A DNA stretch of 64,000 bases from Mycobacterium shimoidei (lineage in GTDB: Bacteria; Actinomycetota; Actinomycetes; Mycobacteriales; Mycobacteriaceae): assembly GCA_002101905.1 (NCBI GenBank), contig LQPU01000032.1, forward strand, positions 310,001 through 374,000, written 5' to 3'. Within the stretch, counting starts at the first letter, position 1. Every line of letters starts with the position of its first letter. Under the pieces are notes generated by a model. It did no database searches and was not told where the DNA came from. It saw only the letters and a program-made list of their open reading frames with translations. Made by a program: the position numbers and the translations under genes. Positions 46,764 through 56,662 of the stretch are shown here, piece after piece.

Positions 46764-47452
46764 TCCCAGATTCCGCTGCTGTCCAGGCGCTCGGTCAGCC
46801 GGCGCGCGCCGTCAACGAACTGCCAATTGGTGTGCTCGACCACGGCCGCGGTGTCGCGGCGGCGCAGCGCGGCGATCAGCCGCCGATGATTGTCGACGGC
46901 CGCTTGGCCCCATCCGGGGTCGGCGGCGTAGACCCGTAGCGGCATATATCGCGCGACGTGCAGCAGGAACCAGGCCAGCTTGATCCGCCCGGCGGCACGG
47001 TTGAAGGCGCGGTGAAACGCGAATTCAAGCGTCACGATCGCATCGATGTCCGCCGACGCCACGGCCGCCGCCAGTGCGGTGTTGATGTGTTCGAGTTCGT
47101 CGATGTCCGCATCGGTGATGTGCTCGGTGGCCGTCGCGGCAAGCTCCTTGGCGAGGGTGGCCTGCAGCCAGAAAATGTCGTCGATGTCGCGCCGGCTCAA
47201 CGGCGACACCACGTGGCCGCGATGCGGCTCGAGCTGGACCATGCCCTCGCCGCGCAACTTCAACAACGCCTCGCGCACCGGGGTGATGCTGACACCGAGT
47301 TTAGCCGCGGTCTCATCGAGCCGGATGAACATCCCCGGCCGCAGCGCGCCGGACATGATCTCGGCCCGCAAATGGCCCGCGACCTCGTCGGATAACTGCG
47401 CCCGGCGCAGCGGAGGCCGGATGTCCGGCTGAACCGAAATTGGTGCGTTCAC
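46760..47452 (-). CDS. mce1R: GntR/FadR-type repressor of the mce1 operon
   Basis: A 230-residue FadR-subfamily GntR regulator. The winged helix includes KLGVSITPVREALLKLRGEGMVQLEPHRGHVVSP near residues 50-84, followed by an all-helical FCD ligand domain with acidic and histidine positions. In M. tuberculosis Mce1R (Rv0165c) represses the operon that starts divergently with fadD5. GGAAAGG precedes the GTG start. The 115-bp gap to fadD5 is its likely target. Confidence 0.94.
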   Translation of the reverse strand: MNAPISVQPDIRPPLRRAQLSDEVAGHLRAEIMSGALRPGMFIRLDETAAKLGVSITPVREALLKLRGEGMVQLEPHRGHVVSPLSRRDIDDIFWLQATLAKELAATATEHITDADIDELEHINTALAAAVASADIDAIVTLEFAFHRAFNRAAGRIKLAWFLLHVARYMPLRVYAADPGWGQAAVDNHRRLIAALRRRDTAAVVEHTNWQFVDGARRLTERLDSSGIWD

Positions 47453-47493
47453 GTACCTTTCCTAGGGCTTGTCTTCGCGGCGCTGAGACCTTA

Positions 47494-47526
47494 ATGTGAC
47501 CCAGGCAACATCAAGTTTTATCACAT
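47494..47526. promoter_or_regulatory. Possible Mce1R-responsive element
   Basis: ATGTGA (47494-47499) and TCACAT (47521-47526) form a widely spaced inverted repeat in the divergent mce1R-fadD5 promoter. The gap of 21 bp is long for a single GntR dimer, so this may be two half-sites or a coincidence. Confidence 0.3.
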
Positions 47527-47567
47527 ATCAACCTCAGGGCGGCGTGACGATGAAGGGAAACCAGTAG

Positions 47568-49193
47568 TTGACCGCGCAGCTGACCACCGCCACCGAACAG
47601 CCGTATCGATCCCGCCGGCAGAACTGGGTCACTCAGCTCGAGCGGCACGCGCTCATGCAGCCCGACGTAACCGCGCTGAGGTATTTGGGTCGCACCATCA
47701 CGTGGGCGGAGCTTCTGCGGCGGGTCACCGCGTTGGCCGACGCCTTGAGCCGCCGAGGGGTCGGCTTCGGGGACCGGGTGATGATCCTGATGCTCAACCG
47801 TCCCGAATTCGTCGAGTCGGTGTTGGCCGCAAACATGCTGGGCGCGATCGCCGTGCCGGTGAACTTCCGGCTGACGGCACCCGAGCTCGCCTTCCTGGTC
47901 GACGACTGCGAGGCGCGGGTGATGATCACCGAACCCGTGCTGGCCGCCGTTGCCACCGGCGTCCGCAACATCACGTCGGTGCTGGAGACGATCATCGTCG
48001 CCGAGGCCACGACCGAAAACGGCCTGCAGGGCTACGAGGAGCTGATCAGCGAATCCGGTGATCGCCACGAACCCGTCGACATTCCCAACGACTCGCCCGC
48101 GCTGATCATGTACACCTCGGGCACCACCGGTCGGCCCAAGGGCGCGGTGCTGACCCACACCAACCTGGCCGGGCAAACGATGACCGGGTTGTATACCCAC
48201 GGCGTCGATGTCAACGACGTCGGCTTCATCGGTGTCCCGCTTTTCCACATCGCCGGAGTCGGCAACCTGCTGACCGGGATGCTGTTGGGCATCCCCACCG
48301 TGATTCATCCGCTCGGAGCGTTCGATCCGGGTCAGCTTCTCGACGTGCTGGCCACCGAGAAGGTCACCGGCATTTTTCTGGTGCCCGCGCAGTGGCAAGC
48401 GGTATGCGCTGCGCAGCAGGCCAATCCGCGCGATGTGCGGTTGCGGGTGATTTCGTGGGGCGCTGCGCCGGCCTCCGACACGCTGCTGCGGCAAATGTCG
48501 GAAACGTTTCCCGGAGCGCAGATCCTGGCCGCCTTCGGCCAGACCGAAATGTCGCCGGTGACCTGCGTGCTGCTCGGCGAGGACGCGATCAGAAAGCGCG
48601 GATCGGTCGGCAAAGTGATCCCCACCGTCGCCGCTCGAGTGGTCGACGACAACATGAACGATGTACCTGTCGGTGAGGTCGGTGAAATCGTGTACCGCGC
48701 ACCGACGTTGATGAGTGGCTACTGGAACAACCCGGAGGCGACCGCCGAGGCGTTCGCCGGCGGCTGGTTCCACTCCGGTGACCTGGTCCGCATGGACGAG
48801 GACGGCTATGTCTGGGTGGTCGACCGCAAGAAGGACATGATCATCTCCGGCGGCGAGAACATTTACTGCGCCGAGGTGGAAAACGTTCTGGCCAGTCACC
48901 CGGCCATCGTCGAGGTCGCTGTCATCGGTCGACCGCACGAAAAGTGGGGCGAGGTGCCCATTGCGGTTGCTGCCGTCACGCAGGACGGGTTGCGGTTGGA
49001 GGATCTCGAAGAGTTTCTCAATGAGCGACTCGCGCGCTACAAGCACCCGAAGGGCCTGGAAATCGTCGATGCGCTGCCGCGAAATCCGGCCGGGAAGGTG
49101 CTCAAGACCGAGTTGCGGGCTCGCTACGGTACGGCGAAAGGCGCCGAATCCGCGTCTGCATCAAGAGATTCTGCGGGCGGCGCGGGAAGTTGA
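47568..49193 (+). CDS. fadD5: Fatty-acyl-CoA ligase FadD5
   Basis: A 541-residue AMP-forming acyl-CoA synthetase. It has the P-loop MYTSGTTGRPKGAVLTH near residue 177, an AFGQTEMSPVT motif near 323, the GWFHSGDLVRMDEDGY hinge near 400 and the catalytic Lys in PRNPAGKVLK near 510. It activates fatty acids, including mycolic-acid-derived chains, for import and reuse with Mce1. The start is a TTG (protein begins TAQLTT), which matches the M. tuberculosis N-terminus. It is the first gene of the mce1 operon. Confidence 0.95.
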   Translation: MTAQLTTATEQPYRSRRQNWVTQLERHALMQPDVTALRYLGRTITWAELLRRVTALADALSRRGVGFGDRVMILMLNRPEFVESVLAANMLGAIAVPVNFRLTAPELAFLVDDCEARVMITEPVLAAVATGVRNITSVLETIIVAEATTENGLQGYEELISESGDRHEPVDIPNDSPALIMYTSGTTGRPKGAVLTHTNLAGQTMTGLYTHGVDVNDVGFIGVPLFHIAGVGNLLTGMLLGIPTVIHPLGAFDPGQLLDVLATEKVTGIFLVPAQWQAVCAAQQANPRDVRLRVISWGAAPASDTLLRQMSETFPGAQILAAFGQTEMSPVTCVLLGEDAIRKRGSVGKVIPTVAARVVDDNMNDVPVGEVGEIVYRAPTLMSGYWNNPEATAEAFAGGWFHSGDLVRMDEDGYVWVVDRKKDMIISGGENIYCAEVENVLASHPAIVEVAVIGRPHEKWGEVPIAVAAVTQDGLRLEDLEEFLNERLARYKHPKGLEIVDALPRNPAGKVLKTELRARYGTAKGAESASASRDSAGGAGS

Positions 49194-49402
49194 CATAACA
49201 ATTGTCTTCCAGGTCACGTTGACGAAAGGTCAATAACGCGGATGCGGTGCGAGCCCGACAGGCCATCAGGTACATTCCTGTGGTCCCGCTTACTACCTGT
49301 CAGTAGGGAGGCGGCGGTCACACTCGTTGTAGACAGGCAAGGAGGAGGCGTGCGACAGGATCCGCCGCGTGACCGCAAGGCATGCGGACTGGTGAGGGGG
49401 CA

Positions 49403-50212
49403 ATGGTGACGACGACGCAGCCGCGCCTTACCGACTACGTCCGCGATCAGCTGGGTCCGCCACTGGTCCTCATCGGCGGCTTCTTCCGGATGTGTGTGCT
49501 GACCGGAAAAGCGTTGTTCCGCGTACCGTTTCAGTGGCGCGAGTTCATCCTGCAGTGCTGGTTCATCATCAGGGTCGCGATTTTGCCCACCATGGCCGTT
49601 TCGATCCCGGTCACGGTGCTGTTCATCTTCACGTTCAACATCTTGCTGATCCAGGTCGGTGCGGCCGACATTTCGGGGGCCGGAGCGGGAATCGCCGTGG
49701 TCACCCAGATCGGTCCGATCGTGACGGTGCTGGTGATCGCCGGCGCCGCAGCGACCGCGATCTGCGCCGACCTGGGTGCGCGCACCATCCGGGAAGAGAT
49801 CGACGCGATGGAGGTGCTGGGCATCGACCCCATCCATCGGTTGGTGGTGCCCCGGGTGCTGGCCTGCGCGCTGGTCGCCATGCTGCTGAACGCACTCGTG
49901 AGCATGGTGGGACTGGTGGGCGGCTACCTATTCGGTGTATACCTGCAAAACGTGTCCGGCGGTGCCTATCTCGCCACGCTGACCCAACTCACCGGATTGC
50001 CTGAAGTAGTAATCGCGACGATCAAGGCCTTGACCTTTGGACTCATCGCCGGCCTGGTCGGCTGCTATCGGGGCCTGACTGTGCGTGGTGGTTCGAAGGG
50101 TCTGGGCACCGCCGTCAACGAAACCGTGGTGCTGTGCACGGTGGCGCTTTACGCGGTCAATGTCGTACTGACCACCATCGGTGTCCGGTTCGGGACGGGG
50201 GCGCTGGGATGA
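49403..50212 (+). CDS. yrbE1A: Mce1 permease YrbE1A
   Basis: A 269-residue MlaE-family permease with about five membrane helices and the family signature ICADLGARTIREEIDAMEVLGIDPI near residues 120-145. With YrbE1B it forms the transmembrane channel of the Mce1 lipid importer. ATG at 49403 with GAGGGGG upstream is chosen; a GTG one codon later is equally possible. It is separated from fadD5 by 209 bp, which could carry an internal promoter. It overlaps yrbE1B by 4 nt. Confidence 0.94.
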   Translation: MVTTTQPRLTDYVRDQLGPPLVLIGGFFRMCVLTGKALFRVPFQWREFILQCWFIIRVAILPTMAVSIPVTVLFIFTFNILLIQVGAADISGAGAGIAVVTQIGPIVTVLVIAGAAATAICADLGARTIREEIDAMEVLGIDPIHRLVVPRVLACALVAMLLNALVSMVGLVGGYLFGVYLQNVSGGAYLATLTQLTGLPEVVIATIKALTFGLIAGLVGCYRGLTVRGGSKGLGTAVNETVVLCTVALYAVNVVLTTIGVRFGTGALG

Positions 50213-51078
50213 CGGCGACCCAAGTACTGCGGACCCGCTTCCCCCGGGCGGCCGGCAGCCTGCGCCGCTACGGCGGCGCCGCGAGCCGACCGCTCGAAGA
50301 AGCCGGAAAGCTCGGCTGGTTCACGGTTATCGGCGCTCGCGACATGGTGTGGGCGGTCTCGCGCTATCGCAGGGAGATCGTGCGGCTGATCGCCGAGGTC
50401 GGTATGGGCACCGGCGCCATGGCGGTTGTCGGTGGCACCGCGGTCATCATCGCCTTCGTGACACTGTCGTCCGGCTCGCTGGTCGCCATTCAGGGCCTTG
50501 CATCCCTGGGCCACATCGGAATCCAGACGCTGCTCGGGTTCGTCGCCGCATTCATCAACGTTCGTCTCGTTGCCCCAGTGGTGTCCGGCGTCGTACTGGC
50601 GGCGACGGTCGGCGCTGGCGCGACCGCGGAACTGGGCGCCATGCGGATCAGCGAAGAGATCGACGCGCTGGAAGTGATGGGCATCAAGTCGATGGCCTAC
50701 CTGGTATCCACCCGGGTACTAGCAGGACTCGTGGTGATCATCCCGCTCTACTCGCTGGGGTTGATCATGTCGTTTCTGTCTCCCCAAGTCATCACGACCG
50801 TGCTGTACGGGCAGTCGTCGGGCACTTACGAGCACTACTTCCGAACGTTCTTGCGCCCCAACGATGTGTTCTGGTCGTTTGCGGAGGTGATCGTCATGGC
50901 CGCGGTGGTGATGCTCACGCACTGCTACTACGGGTATAACGCCAGCGGCGGCCCCGTCGGTGTTGGTGAGGCGGTAGGCCGGTCGATGCGCTTCTCATTG
51001 GTCTCGGTGAACGTGGTAATCCTTTTGTTCGAAATGGCGCTCTACGGCGTTGATCCCAACTTCGCATTCACGGTGTAG
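50209..51078 (+). CDS. yrbE1B: Mce1 permease YrbE1B
   Basis: A 289-residue MlaE-family permease, the same length as in M. tuberculosis, with the signature ATAELGAMRISEEIDALEVMGIKS near residues 140-165 and five to six hydrophobic helices. It partners YrbE1A. The ATG overlaps the yrbE1A stop by 4 nt, and mce1A follows after 5 nt. The cognate ATPase (MceG) is encoded elsewhere. Confidence 0.95.
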   Translation: MTATQVLRTRFPRAAGSLRRYGGAASRPLEEAGKLGWFTVIGARDMVWAVSRYRREIVRLIAEVGMGTGAMAVVGGTAVIIAFVTLSSGSLVAIQGLASLGHIGIQTLLGFVAAFINVRLVAPVVSGVVLAATVGAGATAELGAMRISEEIDALEVMGIKSMAYLVSTRVLAGLVVIIPLYSLGLIMSFLSPQVITTVLYGQSSGTYEHYFRTFLRPNDVFWSFAEVIVMAAVVMLTHCYYGYNASGGPVGVGEAVGRSMRFSLVSVNVVILLFEMALYGVDPNFAFTV

Positions 51079-51083
51079 CTGCG

Positions 51084-52394
51084 ATGACATATCCACAGGG
51101 GAAGATAAACAAGCCGCCGCTTGCGCCGTACAAGACTGCCGGCGTGGTGGTTTTCCTGATCTCCGCGCTGGTGCTGTGGTTGGTCTACCTGCAGTACAAA
51201 GGAGACTTCACGCCGAAAACCCGGTTGACGATGGTGGCCAATCGGGCGGGCCTGGTGATGGATCCGGGTTCGAAGGTCACCTATCACGGCGTCCAGATCG
51301 GCCGGGTGGCAAGCATTTCCGAAATGCAGCAGGACGGCAAACCGGCAGCCAAATTGTCTTTGGAGGTGGATCCGAAATACACCCACCTGATCCCGGCGAA
51401 CGTGGACGCCAAAATCGTGGCGACCACGTTGTTCGGTGGCAAGTATGTGGCATTCAGTTCACCGGAAAAGCCGGCCCGGCAACGAATCACGCCTAACACG
51501 GTGATTCAGGGATCACATGTGACGACGGAGATCAACACGCTGTTCGAGACGATCACCTCGATATCGGAGAAGGTCGATCCGGTCAAGGTGAACCTGACGT
51601 TGAGCGCGGCGGCAGAGGCGTTGAGCGGGCTAGGCGACAAGTTCGGCCAGTCCATCATCAACGGCAGCGCGGTGCTCGACGATGTAAATCCGCGAATGCC
51701 CACGATCCGCCACGACATTCAGCAGCTGGCCGCGCTGGGCGACACATATGCCAACGCGGCGCCGGATCTGCTCGACTTTTTCAACAACGCGGTGACGACC
51801 GCACGCACGATCCACCGGCAGGAAAAGGACCTGGATCAGGCACTGTTGGCGGCGACCGGATTCGGTAACACCGGTGCGGAAATCTTCGAGAAGGGCGGGC
51901 CGTATCTGGCGCGTGGAGCGGCCGACTTGGTGCCCAGCGCCCAAACGCTCGACACCTACAGCCCGGAATTGTTCTGCACCCTGCGGAATATCTCCGAAGC
52001 CGAACCGCTGGTCGCCGACTTCACCGGCCGTGTCGGCGGCTATGCGCTGCGAACCACGACCGAGCTGTTCTCGGGCCTGGGACTCATGCTGAACCTCCCG
52101 GGGCTCGGCATCACGCTGGCCACACAGGGTCTCGCGGGCCTGGCCGGGCTGATAGGCGGCTCGCAATATCCCTATATCTATCCGGAGAATCTGCCGCGGG
52201 TGAACGCTCGCGGTGGACCGGGTGGGGCGCCGGGATGCTGGCAGAAGATCACCCGTGACCTGTGGCCGGCGCCCACGCTGGTGGCCGACACCGGGGTGAG
52301 CCTCGCACCGTTCAACCACGTGGACACTGGCTCGCCGTATGCGATCGAGTACATCTGGGGCCGTCAAGTAGGGGACCAAACGATCAACCCATGA
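51084..52394 (+). CDS. mce1A: Mce1A lipid-binding protein
   Basis: A 436-residue Mce protein. There is an N-terminal membrane anchor at about residues 18-38, an MCE domain at about 40-120 (TRLTMVANRAGLVMDPGSKVTYHGV start) and a helical C-terminal region containing the family's long helices that form the periplasmic tunnel. It forms part of the hexameric Mce1A-F tube that carries fatty acids to the YrbE channel. Slightly shorter than the 454-residue M. tuberculosis protein. It overlaps mce1B by 4 nt. Confidence 0.95.
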   Translation: MTYPQGKINKPPLAPYKTAGVVVFLISALVLWLVYLQYKGDFTPKTRLTMVANRAGLVMDPGSKVTYHGVQIGRVASISEMQQDGKPAAKLSLEVDPKYTHLIPANVDAKIVATTLFGGKYVAFSSPEKPARQRITPNTVIQGSHVTTEINTLFETITSISEKVDPVKVNLTLSAAAEALSGLGDKFGQSIINGSAVLDDVNPRMPTIRHDIQQLAALGDTYANAAPDLLDFFNNAVTTARTIHRQEKDLDQALLAATGFGNTGAEIFEKGGPYLARGAADLVPSAQTLDTYSPELFCTLRNISEAEPLVADFTGRVGGYALRTTTELFSGLGLMLNLPGLGITLATQGLAGLAGLIGGSQYPYIYPENLPRVNARGGPGGAPGCWQKITRDLWPAPTLVADTGVSLAPFNHVDTGSPYAIEYIWGRQVGDQTINP

Positions 52395-53431
52395 GTATCA
52401 GAGGCACTGTTATCAAGCTCAGCATCGTCGCACTGGTGCTGCTGTTCTTCACTGCACTGATCGCCGTGGTCTTCGGTCAGATGCGCTTCGACCGGACCTA
52501 CCGCTACACCGCCGAATTCACCAGCGCCAGCGGACTGCGGGACGGCCAGTTCGTCCGAGCCGCCGGCGTGGAGATCGGCAAGGTCAAGAAAGTAAGGCTG
52601 GTCGATCGCGGCCACCGGGTGCGGGTGGATTTCGATATCGACCGCTCGGTGCCGCTCTACCAGTCGACGACCGCCCAAATCCGCTACCTGAACCTGATCG
52701 GTGACCGGTACATGGAGCTCAAACGCGGCGAAGGTGAGGGCTCCGACCGGGTGTTGCCGCCCGGCGGATTCATCCCGCTGTCACGCACCCAACCGGCCCT
52801 GGATCTCGACGCGCTGATCGGTGGTTTCAAGCCACTGTTTCGGGCGCTCGACCCCGAGAAAGTCAACAACATCGCGTCGGCCATCATCACCGTCTTTCAG
52901 GGGCAGGGCGGCACGATCAACGACATCCTCGACCAGACCGCGCAGCTGACCTCCCACATCGCCGAGCGCGACCAGGCGATAGGTGAGGTGATCAAAAACC
53001 TGAACATCGTGCTGGACACCACGGCCAAGCACCGCGCCCAGTTCGACGAGACCGTCGACAACTTCGAAAAGCTGATCACCGGCCTGAGCAACCATTCTCA
53101 GCCGCTGGCCGCCGACGTCGCGAACATCAGCAACGCCGCCGGCACGGTCGCCGACCTGCTGGCCGACAACCGCACGCTGCTGCACAAGACGTTGAACTAC
53201 CTGGAGCCGATTCAGCAGACGATCATCGATCAACGCGATGCCTACGACGATCAGATCCATCGGACGCCGACCGGGGTCAGCATTGTGGGTAATGCCGTGG
53301 GCAACTACGGAGACTTCGTCAGCTTCTACTTGTGCGACTTGATTCTGAAAACCAACGGACTGCAGCCCGGTGGCCCGGTCCGCACGGTCAAGATCCTGCA
53401 GCAGCCGACGGGTAGGTGCACGCCGCAATGA
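52391..53431 (+). CDS. mce1B: Mce1B lipid-binding protein
   Basis: A 346-residue Mce protein, identical in length to Rv0170. A membrane anchor lies at about residues 10-30 and an MCE domain at about 38-115 (ASGLRDGQFVRAAGVEIGKVKKV). A long helical region follows, and the C-terminus is Cys-containing and short, without the proline-rich tail of Mce1C and D. It overlaps mce1A and mce1C by 4 nt each. Confidence 0.95.
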   Translation: MSIRGTVIKLSIVALVLLFFTALIAVVFGQMRFDRTYRYTAEFTSASGLRDGQFVRAAGVEIGKVKKVRLVDRGHRVRVDFDIDRSVPLYQSTTAQIRYLNLIGDRYMELKRGEGEGSDRVLPPGGFIPLSRTQPALDLDALIGGFKPLFRALDPEKVNNIASAIITVFQGQGGTINDILDQTAQLTSHIAERDQAIGEVIKNLNIVLDTTAKHRAQFDETVDNFEKLITGLSNHSQPLAADVANISNAAGTVADLLADNRTLLHKTLNYLEPIQQTIIDQRDAYDDQIHRTPTGVSIVGNAVGNYGDFVSFYLCDLILKTNGLQPGGPVRTVKILQQPTGRCTPQ

Positions 53432-55008
53432 GAACGCTGGAACCCCCGAACCGGCTGCGGATCGGCATCATGGGCGTCGTCGTGGTGCTGCTGGTGATCG
53501 GCGTCGGCCAGACCCTGACCAGTGTCCCGATGCTGTTCGCCACCCCGACCTACTACGGGCAGTTCACCGACAGCGGCGGGCTGAGCAAGGGCGACAAGGT
53601 GCGCATCGCCGGCATGAACGTCGGCACCGTCGAGGAGATCAAGATCGAGGGCGACCACGTCTTGATGAAGTTCACGACGGGCAGCAACACCATCGGCACC
53701 GAGAGCCGGCTGGCCATCAAGACGGACACCATCTTGGGCAAGAAGGTGCTCGAGGTCGAGCCGCTGGGCACCCAGACGTTACGTCCCAACGCCACACTTC
53801 CGTTGGGGCAAAGCACCCAGCCGTACCAGATCTACGACGCGTTCTTCGACGTCACCAAGGCGGCCTCCGGCTGGGACATCGACACCGTCAAGCAATCGCT
53901 GCATGTGTTGTCCGACACCATCAATGAGACCTACCCGCACCTGAGTGCCGCCCTGGAAGGGGTGGCCGAGTTCTCCGACACCGTCGGCAAGCGTGACGAG
54001 CAGGTCAAGCATCTGCTCGCGCAAGCCAACAAGGTCGCCAGTGTGCTCGGGGACCGCAGCGAACAGGTCGACCGCCTGCTGGTCAACTCGAACACGCTGC
54101 TGGCCGCGTTCAACGAGCGCAGCAGGGCCATCAGTGCGCTGCTAAGCAACGTCTCGGCATTCTCGACCCAGGTGCAGAACCTGATCAACGACAACCCCAA
54201 CCTGAATCACGTGCTGGAGCAGCTGCGTATCGTCAGCGACCTGCTGCAAAAGCGCAAGGACGACCTGACCGAGACGATCGTCATCCTCGGCAAGAACATC
54301 GGCGCGCTCAACGATGTCGTCGGGTCCGGGCCGTACTTCAAGGTGTCGCTGTCCAACCTGTTGCCGTACCAGATTTTGCAGCCCTGGGTGGATGCGGCGT
54401 TCAAGAAGCGCGGCATCGACCCGGAGGAGTTCTGGCGCAACGCGGGGCTGCCGGCCTTCCGGTTCCCCGACCCCAACGGCACCCGGTTCCCCAACGGTGC
54501 ACCGCCGCCGGCACCGCCGGTGCTGGAGGGCACGCCGGATCATCCGGGACCCGCGGTTCCCCCAGGGTCGCCGTGCTCTTACACCCCGACGCCCGAGCTG
54601 CTGCCGCGGCCAGGGAACCCGATGCCGTGCGCTGCGATCGAGCAGGGGAACGGACCGTTCGGGCCCAATGGGCCGTATCCGGGACCCGATATCGTCACGT
54701 CTCCGCCGAACCCGAACGGATTGCCGCCCACTGCGGGGATTCCGATCGCCGGACGGCCCGGCGAGGCGCCACCGGACGTGCCGGGCACACCCGTGCCGAT
54801 TGCGCCGGGGCCGCCCGGTGCACGCAGCGAACCGCTGGGTCCAGCTGGTCCGCCGCCGCCGCCGTCGACGTTCGCCCCGGGGTTGCCGCCCGGACCGCCC
54901 GCGCCACCGGGACCCGGCAACCAGCTTCCGGCACCGTTCATCCCGCCGGGCGAACAGGGAAGCCAGCCCGGTGGTGGCGGTGGAAGTCTTGATAGGAGCC
55001 AAGGGTGA
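53428..55008 (+). CDS. mce1C: Mce1C lipid-binding protein
   Basis: A 526-residue Mce protein. The anchor lies at about 12-35, the MCE domain at about 38-118 (DSGGLSKGDKVRIAGMNVGTVEEI), helices to about 340, then a tail of some 180 residues dominated by Pro and Gly. The proline-rich tail is expected to extend into or beyond the cell wall. The start ATG overlaps the mce1B stop; a longer upstream frame is rejected. Confidence 0.94.
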   Translation: MRTLEPPNRLRIGIMGVVVVLLVIGVGQTLTSVPMLFATPTYYGQFTDSGGLSKGDKVRIAGMNVGTVEEIKIEGDHVLMKFTTGSNTIGTESRLAIKTDTILGKKVLEVEPLGTQTLRPNATLPLGQSTQPYQIYDAFFDVTKAASGWDIDTVKQSLHVLSDTINETYPHLSAALEGVAEFSDTVGKRDEQVKHLLAQANKVASVLGDRSEQVDRLLVNSNTLLAAFNERSRAISALLSNVSAFSTQVQNLINDNPNLNHVLEQLRIVSDLLQKRKDDLTETIVILGKNIGALNDVVGSGPYFKVSLSNLLPYQILQPWVDAAFKKRGIDPEEFWRNAGLPAFRFPDPNGTRFPNGAPPPAPPVLEGTPDHPGPAVPPGSPCSYTPTPELLPRPGNPMPCAAIEQGNGPFGPNGPYPGPDIVTSPPNPNGLPPTAGIPIAGRPGEAPPDVPGTPVPIAPGPPGARSEPLGPAGPPPPPSTFAPGLPPGPPAPPGPGNQLPAPFIPPGEQGSQPGGGGGSLDRSQG

Positions 55009-56654
55009 GCACCGTCTTTGACATCCGTAACCTGCGCCTACCGAGGCTGTCCCGGGCGTCGGTGATCATCGGCTCGCTGGTGATCGTGCTGGCGCTGGTC
55101 GTCGCCTTCGTCGGGTTTCAGCTCTTCAAGAAGCTGACCAACAACACCGTGGTCGCGTACTTCCCGGAAGCCAACGCGCTCTATTCCGGCGACGAGGTCC
55201 GGATCATGGGCGTGAGCGTGGGCAGGGTCGACAAGATCGAGCCGGCCGGCGACAAGATGAAAGTGACGTTCCACTACTCCAACCGTTACAAGGTGCCGGC
55301 CAACGCCATCGCGTCGATCCTGAACCCCACGCTGGTGGCGTCGCGGTTCATTCAGTTGGATCCGCCGTACAAGGGTGGCCCGGTGCTGCCCGACAACGCG
55401 GTGATCCCGATCGAGCGCACCCAGGTGCCGACCGAGTGGGACCAGCTGCGCAACACCGTCACCAACATCATCTCCAAACTCGGACCCACCAAGGAGCAGC
55501 CCAAGGGGCCATTTGGTGAGGTCATCGAGGCGTATGCGGACGGGCTGGCCGGTAAAGGCCAGCAGATCAACAAAACCCTGGACAGCTTGTCGCGGTCGCT
55601 GACTGCCCTCAACGAAGGCCGCGGCGACTTCTTCGCGGTCGTGCGCAGCCTGGCGCTGTTCGTCAACGCGCTGCACGAGGACGACCAAAAGTTCGTCGCG
55701 CTCAACCAAAACCTCGCCAAGTTCACCAATAGCCTGGTCGGCTCCGACCGGGACCTGGCGAACGCGCTGCAACAGACGCAGGGCCTACTGGAGACGGTGC
55801 GTCCGTTCTTGGAGAAGAACCGCGAGGTATTCGTCCACGACGTCAACAATCTCAACGACGTGACCACCGCGCTGGTCCAGCCTGAACCGCTGGATGGGTT
55901 GGAGAACTTCCTGCACGTTGCGCCGACGGCGTTGGCGAACGCCGGCGGGATCTACCACCCGGCGCAAGGGGCCGTTGTGGGTAACGGGGTGTCCGCGGCC
56001 GGCGCAATCGGTTTCGCGAACCCCATGCAGATGTTCTGTAGCTCGATTCAGGCCGGCAGCCGGCTGGGTTATCAGGAATCGGCTGAACTGTGTGCGCAGT
56101 ATCTGGCGCCGATTCTGGATGCGATCAAGTTCAACTACCTACCGTTCGGGCTGAACCCGTTCACCACCGCGGCGACGATACCCAAGGAAGTTGCCTACTC
56201 CGAGCCGCGGCTGCAGCCGCCGCCGGGCTACAAAGACACCACCGTGCCCGGGATCTGGGTGCCCGACACGCCGTTGTCGCACCGCAACACCCAGCAGGGC
56301 TGGATTGTCGCGCCCGGAATGCAGGGCGTAGAGGTCGGGCCGATCACGCGGGGCCTGCTGACCCCGGAATCGCTGGCCGAACTGATGGGCGGCCCAGACA
56401 TCGAGCCGGTCCAATCGCAGTACCAGACCCCGCCGGGGTACCCGAACGCATACAACGAGGAGCCAGGTCCGCTGCCGTTCATGGGAGTGCCCGGCAACCC
56501 GCAGCCGATCGCGCCGCCGCCGCCCGGACCTAACGTGATACCCGGTCCGGTCGCGCCGACGCCGGCGCCCGTCGCGGGACCGCCGCCGGGCCCGGCTCCG
56601 GCGGGACCACCGCTGCCCGCTGAGGCGGCCTCGTCGGCGGGAGCGGGCCAGTGA
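55005..56654 (+). CDS. mce1D: Mce1D lipid-binding protein
   Basis: A 549-residue Mce protein. The anchor lies at about 18-42, the MCE domain at about 48-125 (NALYSGDEVRIMGVSVGRVDKI), helices follow, and a proline-rich C-terminal tail of about 100 residues begins near VQSQYQTPPGYP. It starts with GTG overlapping the mce1C stop by 4 nt. It corresponds to Rv0172, slightly longer mainly through the tail. Confidence 0.94.
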   Translation: MSTVFDIRNLRLPRLSRASVIIGSLVIVLALVVAFVGFQLFKKLTNNTVVAYFPEANALYSGDEVRIMGVSVGRVDKIEPAGDKMKVTFHYSNRYKVPANAIASILNPTLVASRFIQLDPPYKGGPVLPDNAVIPIERTQVPTEWDQLRNTVTNIISKLGPTKEQPKGPFGEVIEAYADGLAGKGQQINKTLDSLSRSLTALNEGRGDFFAVVRSLALFVNALHEDDQKFVALNQNLAKFTNSLVGSDRDLANALQQTQGLLETVRPFLEKNREVFVHDVNNLNDVTTALVQPEPLDGLENFLHVAPTALANAGGIYHPAQGAVVGNGVSAAGAIGFANPMQMFCSSIQAGSRLGYQESAELCAQYLAPILDAIKFNYLPFGLNPFTTAATIPKEVAYSEPRLQPPPGYKDTTVPGIWVPDTPLSHRNTQQGWIVAPGMQGVEVGPITRGLLTPESLAELMGGPDIEPVQSQYQTPPGYPNAYNEEPGPLPFMGVPGNPQPIAPPPPGPNVIPGPVAPTPAPVAGPPPGPAPAGPPLPAEAASSAGAGQ

Positions 56655-56662
56655 GGGGCGCG

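Noticed and set aside
47494-47526. Definite Mce1R operator
   Set aside because: The 21-bp gap between half-sites is long for a GntR dimer, so it is listed only as a weak candidate.
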